64,000 nucleotides of DNA from Verrucomicrobiales bacterium (GTDB lineage: Bacteria; Verrucomicrobiota; Verrucomicrobiia; Verrucomicrobiales; SLCJ01): positions 1 to 64,000 of the forward strand of contig JAGXGH010000075.1 of the NCBI GenBank assembly GCA_024636835.1, in the 5' to 3' direction. The notes under the pieces were generated by a model. The model was given only the letters and a program-made list of their open reading frames with translations. It did no database searches and was not told where the DNA came from. The translations under genes and the position numbers were made by a program. Position 1 is the first letter of the stretch. The number at the start of each line of letters is the position of its first letter. Below, piece by piece: positions 16,702 through 24,181 of the stretch.

Positions 16702-18219
16702 TCAGATCGAACCGTCAGCGATCATCTGCGCTTGGCGGACAGCGTGCATCATGCCACGTGCCTTGTTGCGTGTCTCTTGATATTCGTATTCCGGAGAAGA
16801 ATCAGCCACCACACCCGCGCCGGCCTGAACGAAGGCCTTGCCCTGCGTCAAAGCGCAAGTCCGCAATGTGATGCACGAGTCCAAATCGCCATCGAAACCG
16901 AAATACCCAACGGTTCCCGCATAGGCATTCCGTTTGTTCTTCTCCATCTCATAGATGATCTGGAGGGCACGCACTTTCGGCGCTCCGGAAACGGTTCCTG
17001 CCGGGAAGCTGGCACGCATCACATCGTAACTCGTTTGCCCTTCTTTCACTCTACCTACCACGTTGGACACAATGTGCATCACGTGACTGTAGCGCTCGAT
17101 GACCATCAATTGATCAACCTCGATGGAGTCAAAATCCGCCACACGTCCGATGTCGTTACGTCCCAAATCGACCAACATAATATGCTCGGCACGCTCTTTG
17201 GGATCGTTAAGCAAATCTTGGGCAAGGGCCTCGTCCTCTTCTGGCGTGCTCCCCCTCCACCGCGTCCCGGCGATCGGTCGGATCTGCACTTCCCCGTCGA
17301 TACAGCGCACTTGCACTTCCGGTGAGCTACCCACCAAGGCGAAGTCGTTGGGAAACTCCAAGCAAAACATATACGGAGACGGGTTCACGTTGCGCAGTGC
17401 ACGGAAAAGGTCGACCGGATCGCCCGTGTATGGCATCTCGAAACGCTGCGACGGCACCACTTGGAAAATATCGCCCGCTTTGATGTATTCCTTCGCCGCA
17501 TCGACCACTTCGTAGAACTCTTCGCGTGTCGTGTTGCTCGTAAACTCGGGCTCACCCTCTGCCTTCGCCAGCACATTGAAAGGACGATGACGAACCGGTT
17601 GGTCGAGCTTTGCGATGAGTAATTCCACACTCTCGCGTCCGGCCGCATAAGCAGCCTCGAGTGAATCGAAGTCGTCGGTGCAAACATTCGCCACCAGTGA
17701 AATACGGCGCAACAAATGATCGAAAATCACCAGCGTGTCTGCGATCATATAAACCGCGTCGGGAACACCCATCGAGTCCGCTGGTGGCTCACCAATCGTT
17801 GGCTCAAAATACCGCACGCAGTCGAAGCCTAAATATCCCACAGCACCACCGTGGAAATCGGGAAGCGCATTATCCTTCACCGGCGTAAACCGCTCCATGA
17901 TCGCCTCGAGTTCGGATAAGGGATCGCGCTCGGAAACATAGTTCCGATTTCCCTCCGGACCGACAAGCGTCACGTCTTTTCCACGCATCTGGAAAACCAA
18001 TCGAGGGTCGCTGCCAATGAAGGAATACCGTCCAATAGTGAAGGTATTCTCCGCCGATTCGAGCAGGAAGCTATACTCGCCATCGCGCACGTGTTGGTAG
18101 ACCGACAGCGGCGTCTCGTAATCCGCGGAAAGCTGGGTAAACACGGGAATCATGTTCCCTTGTTCTGCCTTCTTGCGGAACATTTCGAAATCGGGGACTA
18201 GCGGTGCAGACTGACTCAT
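16702..18219 (-). CDS. trpE: Anthranilate synthase component I
   Basis: Converts chorismate plus ammonia to anthranilate, the first step of tryptophan synthesis, with TrpG as partner. The N-terminal lobe shows [18 protein letters not shown], with the ESA motif that normally forms the tryptophan feedback site. The chorismate-binding domain has the segments [91 protein letters not shown] chose the ATG at 18219 ([22 protein letters not shown]). An ATG at 18252 adds 11 residues and cannot be excluded. No leader peptide or attenuator was seen in the short upstream gap, which is filled by a MITE-like repeat. Confidence 0.95.
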   Translation of the reverse strand: MSQSAPLVPDFEMFRKKAEQGNMIPVFTQLSADYETPLSVYQHVRDGEYSFLLESAENTFTIGRYSFIGSDPRLVFQMRGKDVTLVGPEGNRNYVSERDPLSELEAIMERFTPVKDNALPDFHGGAVGYLGFDCVRYFEPTIGEPPADSMGVPDAVYMIADTLVIFDHLLRRISLVANVCTDDFDSLEAAYAAGRESVELLIAKLDQPVRHRPFNVLAKAEGEPEFTSNTTREEFYEVVDAAKEYIKAGDIFQVVPSQRFEMPYTGDPVDLFRALRNVNPSPYMFCLEFPNDFALVGSSPEVQVRCIDGEVQIRPIAGTRWRGSTPEEDEALAQDLLNDPKERAEHIMLVDLGRNDIGRVADFDSIEVDQLMVIERYSHVMHIVSNVVGRVKEGQTSYDVMRASFPAGTVSGAPKVRALQIIYEMEKNKRNAYAGTVGYFGFDGDLDSCITLRTCALTQGKAFVQAGAGVVADSSPEYEYQETRNKARGMMHAVRQAQMIADGSI

Positions 18220-18271
18220 TGTCACCCAACATGCATTCACGTCCCCCTCCATGCAAGGGTGATTAGGATAG

Positions 18272-18429
18272 GTTTTAGGTGTTTAGGTTTTATGTTTTAG
18301 GATCCCCGGGAGGGACGACTTCGACGTCGTCCGTGGCTTCCCTTCATCTCCTTACAGCTTTCGGCTTACAATCAACCAGCGCATCCCACATCCACACCAC
18401 CTAAATCCTAAAACCTAATCACCTAAAAC
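18272..18429. repeat. MITE-like element: REP hairpin between 30-bp inverted repeats
   Basis: The left arm (18272-18301) and right arm (18400-18429) are inverted copies matching at about 27 of 30 positions, built of CCTAAAAC-type units. Inside, 18308-18335 is a GGGAGGGAC-headed hairpin with stem GGACGAC / GTCGTCC. The right arm overlaps the stop codon of the metallo-hydrolase gene. Relatives of the hairpin and of one arm occur at 24009-24175. Confidence 0.7.
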
Positions 18430-19268
18430 AGCGCCATCTGCCCCGCGGCATCCAAACCACCCCCGCACTCCTCCGGCTTCCCAACTTTGACCCACGCGTG
18501 CGGGTCGTCCTGACTGGCGCAACTCGTCTTCACATCGGCCCCATATCCAAGCTCGTCCATCACCGGGCGGACGGTCTTCTCAATGTGCTCGGGCGTGTTG
18601 CAGTCGCGACTCAAGTGACACCAAATCAGCGCTTCGAGATCCGCCGCTTCAGCGGCCTTTAACAACTCCGCCACCTGAGCATTGGAAAGATGGCCGTGAC
18701 GCGATGAAATCCGCTGCTTGGTCGACCACGGACGTTTCACATCATCTTGAAGCAATTGATCGTCGTAGTTCGCCTCGATCACCGCTGCGTGAACCGATTG
18801 CAGTTTCGAAATCACCAGGGAACTCGCAAACCCAAGGTCGGTCATCACCGCGACTCGCGTGGCTGCAGATTGAAACACGAACCCCATCGGATCAACGGCG
18901 TCGTGGGGAACGCTGAAACACTCCACACCCAAGGGACCAATCGTAAACTCACCACCAGTCGGGACCAACTTCCAATCCACCGACGAGCGCATCCCCTCCG
19001 CCACCACGCGAGCGGTATGCGAGTTCGCATAAACGGGAATCCGGCGTTTTCGCAAAAACACATCGAGACCGCGTGTGTGGTCGCCATGTTCATGGGTCAG
19101 CACAATCGCGCTTAATGAATCCGCCTCCACACCAACAGCTTCCAATCGCACCCCCAACTGTTTCGCGCTTAAGCCGGCGTCCACAAGAACCGTCGCCCCA
19201 CACGGAGTGCGCACCACGAAGGCATTGCCTCCGCTTCCGCTTCCTAATACCGTGAACTCAAGCATCAA
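18423..19268 (-). CDS. MBL-fold metallo-hydrolase, YycJ/WalJ-like
   Basis: A 281-residue metallo-beta-lactamase-fold hydrolase. Seen: the N-terminal LEFTVLGSGSGGNAFVVRT (the SSGN-type start typical of YycJ/WalJ), metal motif THEHGDH (58-64), the downstream His in SVPHDAVDPMGF, the Asp in VMTDLGFAS, and RHGHLSNAQ with a further His. WalJ proteins are linked to DNA or cell-wall related processing in Gram-positive bacteria, but the substrate here is unknown. The start may be the second Met. The last codons and stop overlap the inverted-repeat arm of the element at 18272-18429. Confidence 0.88.
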   Translation of the reverse strand: MMLEFTVLGSGSGGNAFVVRTPCGATVLVDAGLSAKQLGVRLEAVGVEADSLSAIVLTHEHGDHTRGLDVFLRKRRIPVYANSHTARVVAEGMRSSVDWKLVPTGGEFTIGPLGVECFSVPHDAVDPMGFVFQSAATRVAVMTDLGFASSLVISKLQSVHAAVIEANYDDQLLQDDVKRPWSTKQRISSRHGHLSNAQVAELLKAAEAADLEALIWCHLSRDCNTPEHIEKTVRPVMDELGYGADVKTSCASQDDPHAWVKVGKPEECGGGLDAAGQMALF

Positions 19269-19383
19269 GAGCCATCATACCCGACGCTCCACATCCCGCA
19301 AGAGAAACGCTTCAAGAAACCAAATCCTGCCATACGTCCTCCAGAATCACGACGTAAAGCGTTCCCTTATCCGCACTTTAACT

Positions 19384-19460
19384 GTAGGTCGCACGTGTCG
19401 GGAGTCATCTCCATATGGCGGCAAAGCCGCGTCATCTCCAACACCGGCCGACACGTCCGG
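19384..19460 (+). repeat. GTAG-headed palindromic element (REP-like pair)
   Basis: GTAGGTCGC is followed by ACGTGTCGG (19393-19401), whose inverted copy CCGACACGT lies at 19448-19456. Between them is a GGCGGC-AAA-GCCGC hairpin. A related element (GTAGGTTGG, ACGTGTCGG, GGGC-AAA-GCCC hairpin) lies at 45268-45315. The 258-bp gap that contains it has no other recognised feature. Confidence 0.6.
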
Positions 19461-19526
19461 CCCACAGAAAACATACCATCGTTTCATGCTCGACATACCA
19501 CGGGCAAAAAGCTGAATTCTTCAACT

Positions 19527-19844
19527 ATGACCACCGAGTTCTACCACATCGTCCACTTCTGGCTTAAGCCGGACCTCAACATCGAGCAGCGCGCACAATT
19601 CCTCGCGAGCCTCAGTGCCATCGGCAAGTCGGAAAACGTCACCACCCTGCGCATCGGCAAACCAGCCAACACACCACGCGAAGTGGTCGACAATTCCTAC
19701 GACTACCAAATCGTCGTCACCTTCGCCGACAAAGACGCGCACAACCACTATCAAAGCCCCGATGACTCCGCCCACCAACAGTTCGTCGACTCCTGCAAAG
19801 AGCTTTGGACCAAAGTCCTGATCTACGACTCGCTGGAGGCCTGA
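19527..19844 (+). CDS. Dabb (stress-responsive alpha/beta barrel) domain protein
   Basis: A 105-residue ferredoxin-like protein of the Dabb family. Seen: the first strand with its conserved His, FYHIVHFWLKPDLN, the helix IEQRAQFLASLSAI, the segment VTTLRIGKPANTPREVVDNSYDYQIVVTFADKDAHNHYQSPDDSAHQQF, and the last strand WTKVLIYDS. The H..YQ..P.H pattern is diagnostic. Dabb proteins are dimeric and of mostly unknown role. The ATG at 19527 begins directly before the domain; the frame is open further upstream, but that part overlaps the repeat element and looks non-coding. Confidence 0.85.
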   Translation: MTTEFYHIVHFWLKPDLNIEQRAQFLASLSAIGKSENVTTLRIGKPANTPREVVDNSYDYQIVVTFADKDAHNHYQSPDDSAHQQFVDSCKELWTKVLIYDSLEA

Positions 19845-19869
19845 TCAACTCACCTTACCATCTCAGAAA

Positions 19870-20385
19870 ATGCGTTTCATCTCTCCACTTCTCATTCTGT
19901 TAATCACAGTGACCCAAACGATTGCTGCGCCTGAAATTGTCGTGCACAAAGCAGCCCGCAAACTCGAGGTAATCGACGGCGAGAAAACGCTACATACCTT
20001 TAAGATCGCACTCGGTTTCCAGCCCAAGGGACCAAAACTCAAACAAGGCGACGGCAAAACACCTGAGGGCATCTACTACATCTGCAACAAAAACCCGCAG
20101 AGCAAATACCACCTTTCACTCGGCGTCAGCTATCCCGGACCCGATGACGCGAAACGAGGAGTTGCGGCAAAACTCATCACTCCAGCGCAACAAACGGCGA
20201 TCAACGCCGCGACTCAGCGCAAAACCATTCCACAGTGGAACACAAAACTCGGCGGTGAGATTTTCGTTCACGGTCGAGGCTCCAGTCGCGACTGGACGCT
20301 CGGTTGTATCGCCCTCGAAGACGGTGATATAGAAACCCTCTTCGCCCTCGCCACCGTCGGCATGAAGATTACGATTAAACCGTAA
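19870..20385 (+). CDS. Secreted L,D-transpeptidase (YkuD domain)
   Basis: A periplasmic enzyme of the YkuD fold, which cross-links peptidoglycan or attaches proteins to it through a cysteine acyl-enzyme. The 171 residues carry a signal peptide (1-20, ending TIAA), strands EIVVHKAARKLEVIDGEKTLHTFKIALG, the loop GDGKTPEGIYYICNKNP, and the catalytic motif HGRGSSRDWTLGCIAL with H134 and C146. It resembles the ErfK/YafK-like small members. Its stop codon overlaps the ATG of the next gene by one base, so the two are translationally coupled. Confidence 0.92.
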   Translation: MRFISPLLILLITVTQTIAAPEIVVHKAARKLEVIDGEKTLHTFKIALGFQPKGPKLKQGDGKTPEGIYYICNKNPQSKYHLSLGVSYPGPDDAKRGVAAKLITPAQQTAINAATQRKTIPQWNTKLGGEIFVHGRGSSRDWTLGCIALEDGDIETLFALATVGMKITIKP

Positions 20386-20867
20386 TGAAGGAACTTTTCC
20401 CAAAAGTACAACGCCTACTCACGAAGCCGATCAGCCCGTTCAAAGCTTTTGCATTGAACCTCCTGATCATATCCGTTTTCACACTCCTTCAAGGTGCGGC
20501 GAGCTGGACCAATCCGACTCAAGGGGCGATCAATGCCGCGATTATGATGCCCCTCGCTTGGATCCCGTGTCTGCTTATCTTGCTCCTGTGGATCGCAATC
20601 GTTGGAGCTATCAACAGATGGCGAAAGAAGAAGACCGACGCACTTTATCTAATGCTCGTTCCTGCATTTTTGTTCGCGACATTATACCTCTATTCTTTGA
20701 TATTTTCGCCGCTTACAGCCCAATCCTCATTCGAACGTTTCAGTAATGTCCGCTTCCCCGAAAATGCTGAAAACGTAAAATACCATGACGAAGCGTACTT
20801 CGACTTCTGCAACCTCATCACCGACGAGACCTACGCCAAGGTCTACATCGAACTGGGTAACATTTAG
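20385..20867 (+). CDS. Small multi-pass membrane protein
   Basis: A 160-residue protein with about three hydrophobic segments: LNLLIISVFTLLQGAASW (about 22-40), AAIMMPLAWIPCLLILLLWIAIVGAI (about 51-76), and LYLMLVPAFLFATLYLYSLIF (about 87-108). A soluble C-terminal region of about 50 residues follows. It overlaps the L,D-transpeptidase gene by one base, so it is probably co-expressed with it. No family was recognised. Confidence 0.7.
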   Translation: MKELFPKVQRLLTKPISPFKAFALNLLIISVFTLLQGAASWTNPTQGAINAAIMMPLAWIPCLLILLLWIAIVGAINRWRKKKTDALYLMLVPAFLFATLYLYSLIFSPLTAQSSFERFSNVRFPENAENVKYHDEAYFDFCNLITDETYAKVYIELGNI

Positions 20868-20904
20868 AAGATCACTGAATATTCCCTAAACAGCCCTACC
20901 CACC

Positions 20905-21420
20905 ATGCACCTTACCCTATCCAGAAGCGACGAACTGGTAGACACCTTTCCAGAATGCCCTGACAGCGTTGCCCCTGTGTTTGATTTTCTCCCGATGGAA
21001 GACAAGTCGTTCTTCATCCTGGCAAAAGAGGACGGCAGTTTTCTTCAAGGCGTATGGAACGATCCTGACGGGGTCTATTTTGAATCCCACGACGCCGATT
21101 CTGAAGTTTTCTCATCGAGCGTAAATTGCGTATCCATCGCGATCGCAAAAGATATCACTGCAGCATACCGCAAACTTAACCCCGAATGGCGTCGGTTCTG
21201 TGAATGGGTCGACGAGGATTCTCCAGAATCATTAGATCATGAGAGCGCAGGATGGATGGGACACTTCGATGGAGTCGCCTTGCGCCAAGTGCTAGAAACT
21301 TTGGAACGGAACAAAATTCCGTGTGCCGCAGCGCCAGACCAAGGCGCTTTTCTCGTCCAAGTTCCACCAGAACACGACGCCAGCGCGAGACGCATCATCG
21401 ACGGACTTTTCTCCGTCTAG
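20905..21420 (+). CDS. Acidic protein of unknown function
   Basis: A 171-residue soluble, strongly acidic protein. The N-terminal two thirds (FDFLPMEDKSFFILAKEDGSFLQGVWNDPDGVYFESHDAD) look like a small beta-sheet domain. The last 45 residues (VALRQVLETLERNKIPCAAAPDQGAFLVQVPPEHDASARRII) have the shape of a DUF2007-type module, helix, strand, VPPEH, helix, which is an inference from pattern. It starts 37 bp after the membrane protein gene on the same strand. Confidence 0.7.
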   Translation: MHLTLSRSDELVDTFPECPDSVAPVFDFLPMEDKSFFILAKEDGSFLQGVWNDPDGVYFESHDADSEVFSSSVNCVSIAIAKDITAAYRKLNPEWRRFCEWVDEDSPESLDHESAGWMGHFDGVALRQVLETLERNKIPCAAAPDQGAFLVQVPPEHDASARRIIDGLFSV

Positions 21421-21438
21421 GCAATGCTCATCCCGCAA

Positions 21439-21873
21439 CTACTCGACCTCCGCTGACTCGATCAACTTCCCGGCGCTGCGCGCCGAATCGACGAGCTTGC
21501 TGATATACGCCTGGTCTTCCGCCGAGAGCTTGGCGAGCGGGAGGGTGAAGTCCTTTTTCCCGACGAGGAGACGCACTTCTTCGTTTTCTACAATGCTGAC
21601 CTTGCCGGTTTCTTTCTCGCGAGCGAACGCCAGTAGCGTTCCCTTGATGGAGTTCTGACTTTCATCGGCGCTCTTCCACTCTCTTTCCGGACTGACTGCG
21701 ACGAACTGAATAGTCTTTACGACCTTCGTAGTTTCCTTAACGGCCTCGTTCGGATTGGCGTTGATATCATCAGTATCGAAGCCGTTTCCGTTAAGGCTGC
21801 GACCTTGGGCGAAGCCCGTGATCGACGTGGCGCTGAAAAAGAGAATCACTGCAAGTTGGCTGGAGAGTTTCAT
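21439..21873 (-). CDS. Secreted protein with SHD1-like motif
   Basis: A 144-residue protein with a signal peptide (MKLSSQLAVILFFSATSITGFAQG, cleavage about residue 22). The C-terminal half contains VRLLVGKKDFTLPLAKLSAEDQAYISKLV. The phrase V/FTLPLxKLSxxDQxYI is the hallmark of SHD1-like modules, common in exported proteins of Planctomycetes and Verrucomicrobia. The middle has two short beta-rich stretches. Function unknown. It converges on the plus-strand gene ending at 21420. Confidence 0.75.
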   Translation of the reverse strand: MKLSSQLAVILFFSATSITGFAQGRSLNGNGFDTDDINANPNEAVKETTKVVKTIQFVAVSPEREWKSADESQNSIKGTLLAFAREKETGKVSIVENEEVRLLVGKKDFTLPLAKLSAEDQAYISKLVDSARSAGKLIESAEVE

Positions 21874-22302
21874 AGGGTTATGATCGTGGGCTTATTCTTA
21901 AGGGCAAACAATACGCTACAGAATCCTTGAGCGGTTTCCGTGATGACTTCAGCTCCATTATTGTACAATACACCCTTTCAGGGAAGAACTCATTACTGAC
22001 TATACCGTGTAGGAGCCGCCCGTAGTATCTTTCATATCCGACACTATGGTGCCTCCACAGGATGTTTCCAGCTTCAGCGTTTATTCGGAAAATTTAGAGA
22101 ACCGCGAACACTGCTCAAACGAGCGAGACACCCGCGCTCCTTGAATGAATCACGGCGACGACATTATACAAATCGTCAATAATGACGATTTATTGTCTTA
22201 TTTATAATCAATTCGTCATAAATGACGAGTTGTATCAGAAGAATCTTGCATTTCGTCAGTTTTTACGACTTAATACCTAAAGAAAGACTTAATTCGTAAT
22301 CT
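21874..22302. other. 429-bp intergenic region upstream of hipB
   Basis: The first 290 bases show no gene, repeat or RNA that I can recognise. From about 22150 the DNA becomes AT-rich and holds the hipBA operator array, listed separately. The promoter of the divergent SHD1-like gene must lie near 21880-21920. Confidence 0.6.
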
Positions 22303-22310
22303 ATGACGAA
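22170..22310. promoter_or_regulatory. Four evenly spaced hipBA operator palindromes
   Basis: Four inverted repeats of the form TCGTCA-N4-TGACGA occur at 22170-22191 (perfect 9-bp arms), 22209-22232 (9 of 10), 22251-22270 (weaker) and 22293-22310 (one mismatch). Their centres lie at about 22180, 22220, 22260 and 22301, a period of 40-41 bp or four helical turns. The last overlaps the hipB start codon. E. coli hipBA also has four operators bound by HipB, with a different sequence. Cooperative autorepression is the likely role. Confidence 0.85.
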
Positions 22311-22647
22311 ATATTTACAAACCAACGAATCTCTCTTAGCGGATCTAGGCCAGAGAATCGAACAGCTTCGCATTCGAAAAAACCTCACCCAGGCCGAGCT
22401 CGCCAAAGAAGCAGGTGTGGGCAAACGCACCTTGGAGCGCATCGAGAGTGGCCACTCAGCACAGCTCACCACGTTCATCTCCCTACTCCGCGCACTGGGT
22501 CTCGTCGAGAATCTTATCGATCTCATCCCCGATCAGGCGAACAGCCCGATGGCACTCCTCCTCGGCGAAAAGAAGACCCGATACCGCGTGTCGAAATCCG
22601 CTTCTGAAAAGCCATCTGAAGAATGGGTTTGGAAGGAGGATCAATGA
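22303..22647 (+). CDS. hipB: HipB-like antitoxin, XRE-family repressor
   Basis: A 114-residue DNA-binding protein. The helix-turn-helix (about residues 17-70) reads IEQLRIRKNLTQAELAKEAGVGKRTLERIESG, followed by the helix LTTFISLLRALGLVENLIDLIP. A flexible basic tail (about 80-114) ends in WVWKEDQ. In HipB proteins the tail contacts HipA. Its stop overlaps the hipA start (ATGA), a tight coupling typical of antitoxin-toxin pairs. It almost certainly binds the palindrome array immediately upstream, one site of which covers its own start codon. Confidence 0.93.
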   Translation: MTKYLQTNESLLADLGQRIEQLRIRKNLTQAELAKEAGVGKRTLERIESGHSAQLTTFISLLRALGLVENLIDLIPDQANSPMALLLGEKKTRYRVSKSASEKPSEEWVWKEDQ

Positions 22648-23936
22648 TCGCAGAGGTCAAACTCTGGGGAAACACCATCGGCGCTGCCAGCATCGATGAC
22701 ACAGGTGTCTGTGCCTTCGAATACGCCACACCCTTCCAGTCCAGCGGAATCGAACCCGCCCCTATCTCCATGCCCTTGGGGGCACAGGTCTACCGCTTCC
22801 CCAACCTCCCACGCGACACCTTCCATGGCCTACCCGGACTTCTCGCCGACGCCCTCCCGGACAAATTCGGCAACGCGCTCATCGACGCCTGGCTCGCCAC
22901 TCGTGGACGCACACCTGATTCCTTCAACGCCATCGAGCGCCTCTGCTACATCGGCACTCGCGGGATGGGAGCACTCGAGTTCGAACCCGCCCAAAACCCC
23001 GTCTCCACAAGATCCGAAACCCTCGAGATTGGTCATCTGGTCACATTGGCCTCGGAGATCCTCAACCATCGTAACTCGCTCCAGACACACTTTGGGAAAA
23101 ACGACACCGCTGCCCTTTCCGACATCCTCCGCGTTGGAACCTCCGCCGGCGGAGCGCGCGCCAAAGCAGTCATCGCATGGAATCCCAAAACCAAAGAAGT
23201 CCGCTCCGGTCAGATCCACCCAGGCTCGGGCTTCTCACACTGGCTGTTAAAATTCGACGGCGTTGACTCCAACAAAGACAAAGAACTCAGCGACCCAAAA
23301 GGCCACACGGCTATTGAATACGCCTACCACCTCATGGCTATAGACACCGGCATAACGATGACACCATGCGATCTATTGGAAGAAGCAGACCGCCGTCACT
23401 TCCTGACAAAACGCTTCGACCGCAGCAACGATGGACAAAAGATCCACATGCAGTCGCTCGCCGCGTTGAACCATTTCGACTTCAATCTGGCTGGTGCCTA
23501 TTCCTATGAACAAGCCTTCCTCACCATTCGCCAGTTAGGCATAGGCATGGATGCCATCGAGCAGCAATTCCGGCGCATGTGTTTCAACATCGTCGCCAGA
23601 AACCAAGACGATCACGTCAAGAACATCGCCTTTCTGATGAACAAAAAAGGCAACTGGTCACTCTCCCCTGCCTTCGACGTCACCTACGCCTACAACCCAA
23701 CTGGACGCTGGACATCCGCCCACCAAATGACCATGAATGGTAAACGAGACGGCTTCACTCTGAGCGACTTCATAGCCACCGCCAAATCCGCTCTGATGAA
23801 ACGCGGCCGAGCCGAAACCATCCTCCACGAAGTCACCGACACCATCAGTCAATGGTCCACTTACGCCAAGCGTGCCGACATCTCAAAACCCTGGATCCAG
23901 CAAATCGCCCAAACTCACCGTTTGAACATTCGCTAA
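22644..23936 (+). CDS. hipA: HipA-family serine/threonine kinase toxin
   Basis: Kinase toxin of a type II system. E. coli HipA phosphorylates GltX and causes growth arrest; other HipA lineages have other targets. The 430-residue protein shows the N-terminal couple_hipA domain (IAEVKLWGNTIGAASIDD... LPDKFGNALIDAWLA), the Gly-rich loop SAGGARAKAVIAWNP, the ATP-binding lysine region HWLLKFDGV, and DRSNDGQKIHMQSLAAL. The catalytic DDHVKNIAFL (DxHxKN) and metal-binding LSPAFDVTYAYNP follow. All kinase motifs are intact, so it should be active. The ATG at 22644 overlaps the hipB stop. The full length excludes a split HipS/HipT type. Confidence 0.94.
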   Translation: MIAEVKLWGNTIGAASIDDTGVCAFEYATPFQSSGIEPAPISMPLGAQVYRFPNLPRDTFHGLPGLLADALPDKFGNALIDAWLATRGRTPDSFNAIERLCYIGTRGMGALEFEPAQNPVSTRSETLEIGHLVTLASEILNHRNSLQTHFGKNDTAALSDILRVGTSAGGARAKAVIAWNPKTKEVRSGQIHPGSGFSHWLLKFDGVDSNKDKELSDPKGHTAIEYAYHLMAIDTGITMTPCDLLEEADRRHFLTKRFDRSNDGQKIHMQSLAALNHFDFNLAGAYSYEQAFLTIRQLGIGMDAIEQQFRRMCFNIVARNQDDHVKNIAFLMNKKGNWSLSPAFDVTYAYNPTGRWTSAHQMTMNGKRDGFTLSDFIATAKSALMKRGRAETILHEVTDTISQWSTYAKRADISKPWIQQIAQTHRLNIR

Positions 23937-24005
23937 CACAGATGCTTTTGAGTATAACGATTTTCATCACAATATAAGAACGCGGGCATCCATAATTTCA
24001 TTGTC

Positions 24006-24127
24006 CTTGGGAGGGACGCTTTTTAAGTGTCCGTGACTTTGTGCGGCGGTGGAGAAGGATGTCGGCACCGGAATGGCGGGCAGCGTTGAAGGAAAGTCAC
24101 GGACGTCTGAAAGTCGTCCCTCCCAAG
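24006..24127. repeat. Inverted pair of GGGAGGGACG-headed REP-like hairpins
   Basis: Perfect 13-bp terminal inverted repeats, CTTGGGAGGGACG (24006-24018) and CGTCCCTCCCAAG (24115-24127), enclose a second 12-bp inverted pair (GTCCGTGACTTT at 24029-24040, its complement at 24093-24104). Each end folds as a small hairpin (GGACGCTT-TTT-AAGTGTCC and its partner). The layout is that of a bacterial interspersed mosaic element. The hairpin recurs singly at 18308-18335. A CCTAAAAC-rich tract (24147-24175), like the arms of that element, follows. Confidence 0.75.
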
Positions 24128-24181
24128 TGGATTGAGATTTCCATCTAAAACCTAAAACATAAGCACCTAAAACCTGACTCC

